DNA from: Salipaludibacillus neizhouensis
GTDB lineage: Bacteria; Bacillota; Bacilli; Bacillales; Salisediminibacteriaceae
Reading direction: 5' to 3'
Length of the DNA stretch: 64,000 bases
Assembly (NCBI RefSeq): GCF_002886185.1
Contig: NZ_KZ614146.1
Span: 3,235,034 to 3,299,033 of the forward strand
Positions within the stretch are counted from its first letter, which is position 1, and every line of letters begins with the position of its first letter. The notes below the pieces were generated by a model. It made no database searches and was not told where the DNA came from. It worked only from the letters and a program-made list of their open reading frames with translations. Below, piece after piece: positions 63,637 through 64,000 of this stretch. The position numbers were made by a program, and so were the translations under genes.

Positions 63637-64000
63637 CTATGCAGCTAGTAAATGACTTCGGTATTGAGCCGGGGTCATTTTCTTTAATCCCCACTGGTAA
63701 CGATGACTATTATATTCTTCCATGTAGTCATCTACTTCTTGTCTTAATTGCATAAAGTTCTCGCATGCTTTGTGATCGACCATATCTTTGAAATGACCAA
63801 AGAATGATTCCATTGGTGCGTTGTCCCAACAATTTCCCTTTCTTGACATAGATTGACGTACCCCTAATTTTTTCACTCTGTCCTGGAACTCTGGATGAGT
63901 ATAGTGAACCCCTTGATCAGAGTGGAGGATAGTCTCAGGGTGAAAGATACCCATCCCTTCCTTGAGGTTGTCTAATGTTTGATAAACAATATCCATTTCT
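63637..64000 (-). CDS. IS3-family transposase OrfB, C-terminal part (cut by window edge)
   Basis: About 120 codons of the DDE integrase core: HSDQGVHYTHPEFQDRVKK (second Asp), QSMSRKGNCWDNAPMESFFG (catalytic Glu in M-E-S-F-F), and YNSHRYQWGLKKMTPAQYRSH at the end, as in IS150-type OrfB. The frame stays open beyond position 64000, so the rest lies outside. Catalyses cut/copy transposition of the element. Confidence 0.9.
   Translation of the reverse strand, partial: EMDIVYQTLDNLKEGMGIFHPETILHSDQGVHYTHPEFQDRVKKLGVRQSMSRKGNCWDNAPMESFFGHFKDMVDHKACENFMQLRQEVDDYMEEYNSHRYQWGLKKMTPAQYRSHLLAA

Overview
The window looks like a chromosomal segment of a low-GC, endospore-former-type Bacillaceae (Bacillota), probably halotolerant or alkaliphilic. 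The main evidence is the conserved block pcrB-pcrA-ligA-camS-(proline symporter)-gatCAB-dgkB-rlmCD, all on the minus strand from about 55.9 kb down to 29.8 kb, which matches the yer/gat/yef neighbourhood of Bacillus subtilis. Strong GGAGG ribosome binding sites, GTG and TTG starts, PerR/AraR/CcpA-like sites and acidic surface proteins (CamS) fit this. The genus cannot be fixed from sequence reading alone.

Layout. 0-6.5 kb: the start of an FGGY sugar kinase under an AraR-type operator; a three-gene unit of ECF sigma factor, PadR-type regulator and a HAAS-SEDS (FtsW/RodA-like) membrane protein; an RlmD-type rRNA methyltransferase; catalase katA behind a perfect PerR box. 6.5-15.6 kb: an accessory, partly decayed type VII secretion effector island. 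Its intact part is a YwqH-like helper, a YwqI-like helper, an LXG protein with a glycine-rich membrane C-terminus and a DUF443 membrane protein (the immunity family of the Staphylococcus TspA/TsaI pair). Downstream lie further DUF443 copies (one intact, two split at or near homopolymers, one truncated), a displaced toxin C-terminal module and two broken DUF4176 genes.

15.9-26.0 kb: an unusual minus-strand cluster of acyl-CoA dehydrogenase-like flavoprotein, signal-less PhnD/SsuA-fold protein, MetE-core methyltransferase and OsmC-like protein, next to a NikABCDE-type transporter plus serine hydrolase whose promoter carries a Fur-like box. 26.3-29.7 kb: a small polysaccharide unit (DUF2264, GH88, AraC regulator). 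29.8-36.3 kb: RlmCD, a SEC-C protein and the deoxyribonucleoside operon deoR / nupC / deoC, with a stack of dispersed repeats between nupC and deoC. 36.5-44 kb: small membrane proteins, DUF418, a BcrAB-like ABC exporter, dgkB, a 950-base repeat-rich gap and a GNAT enzyme. 44-55.9 kb: the gat / proline symporter / camS / lig / pcr block. 56-64 kb: AraC regulator and GH42 beta-galactosidase, purU, an MFS transporter, an S66 peptidase, a GNAT enzyme and a cut-off IS3-family transposase.

How parts work together: the deo genes import and degrade deoxyribonucleosides; GatCAB makes Gln-tRNA(Gln)/Asn-tRNA(Asn) by transamidation; the LXG locus is a contact-dependent toxin-immunity system whose secretion machine is not in the window; the ACAD/PhnD/MetE/OsmC operon is the best candidate for an undescribed pathway, possibly sulfur or one-carbon scavenging, but that role is inference.
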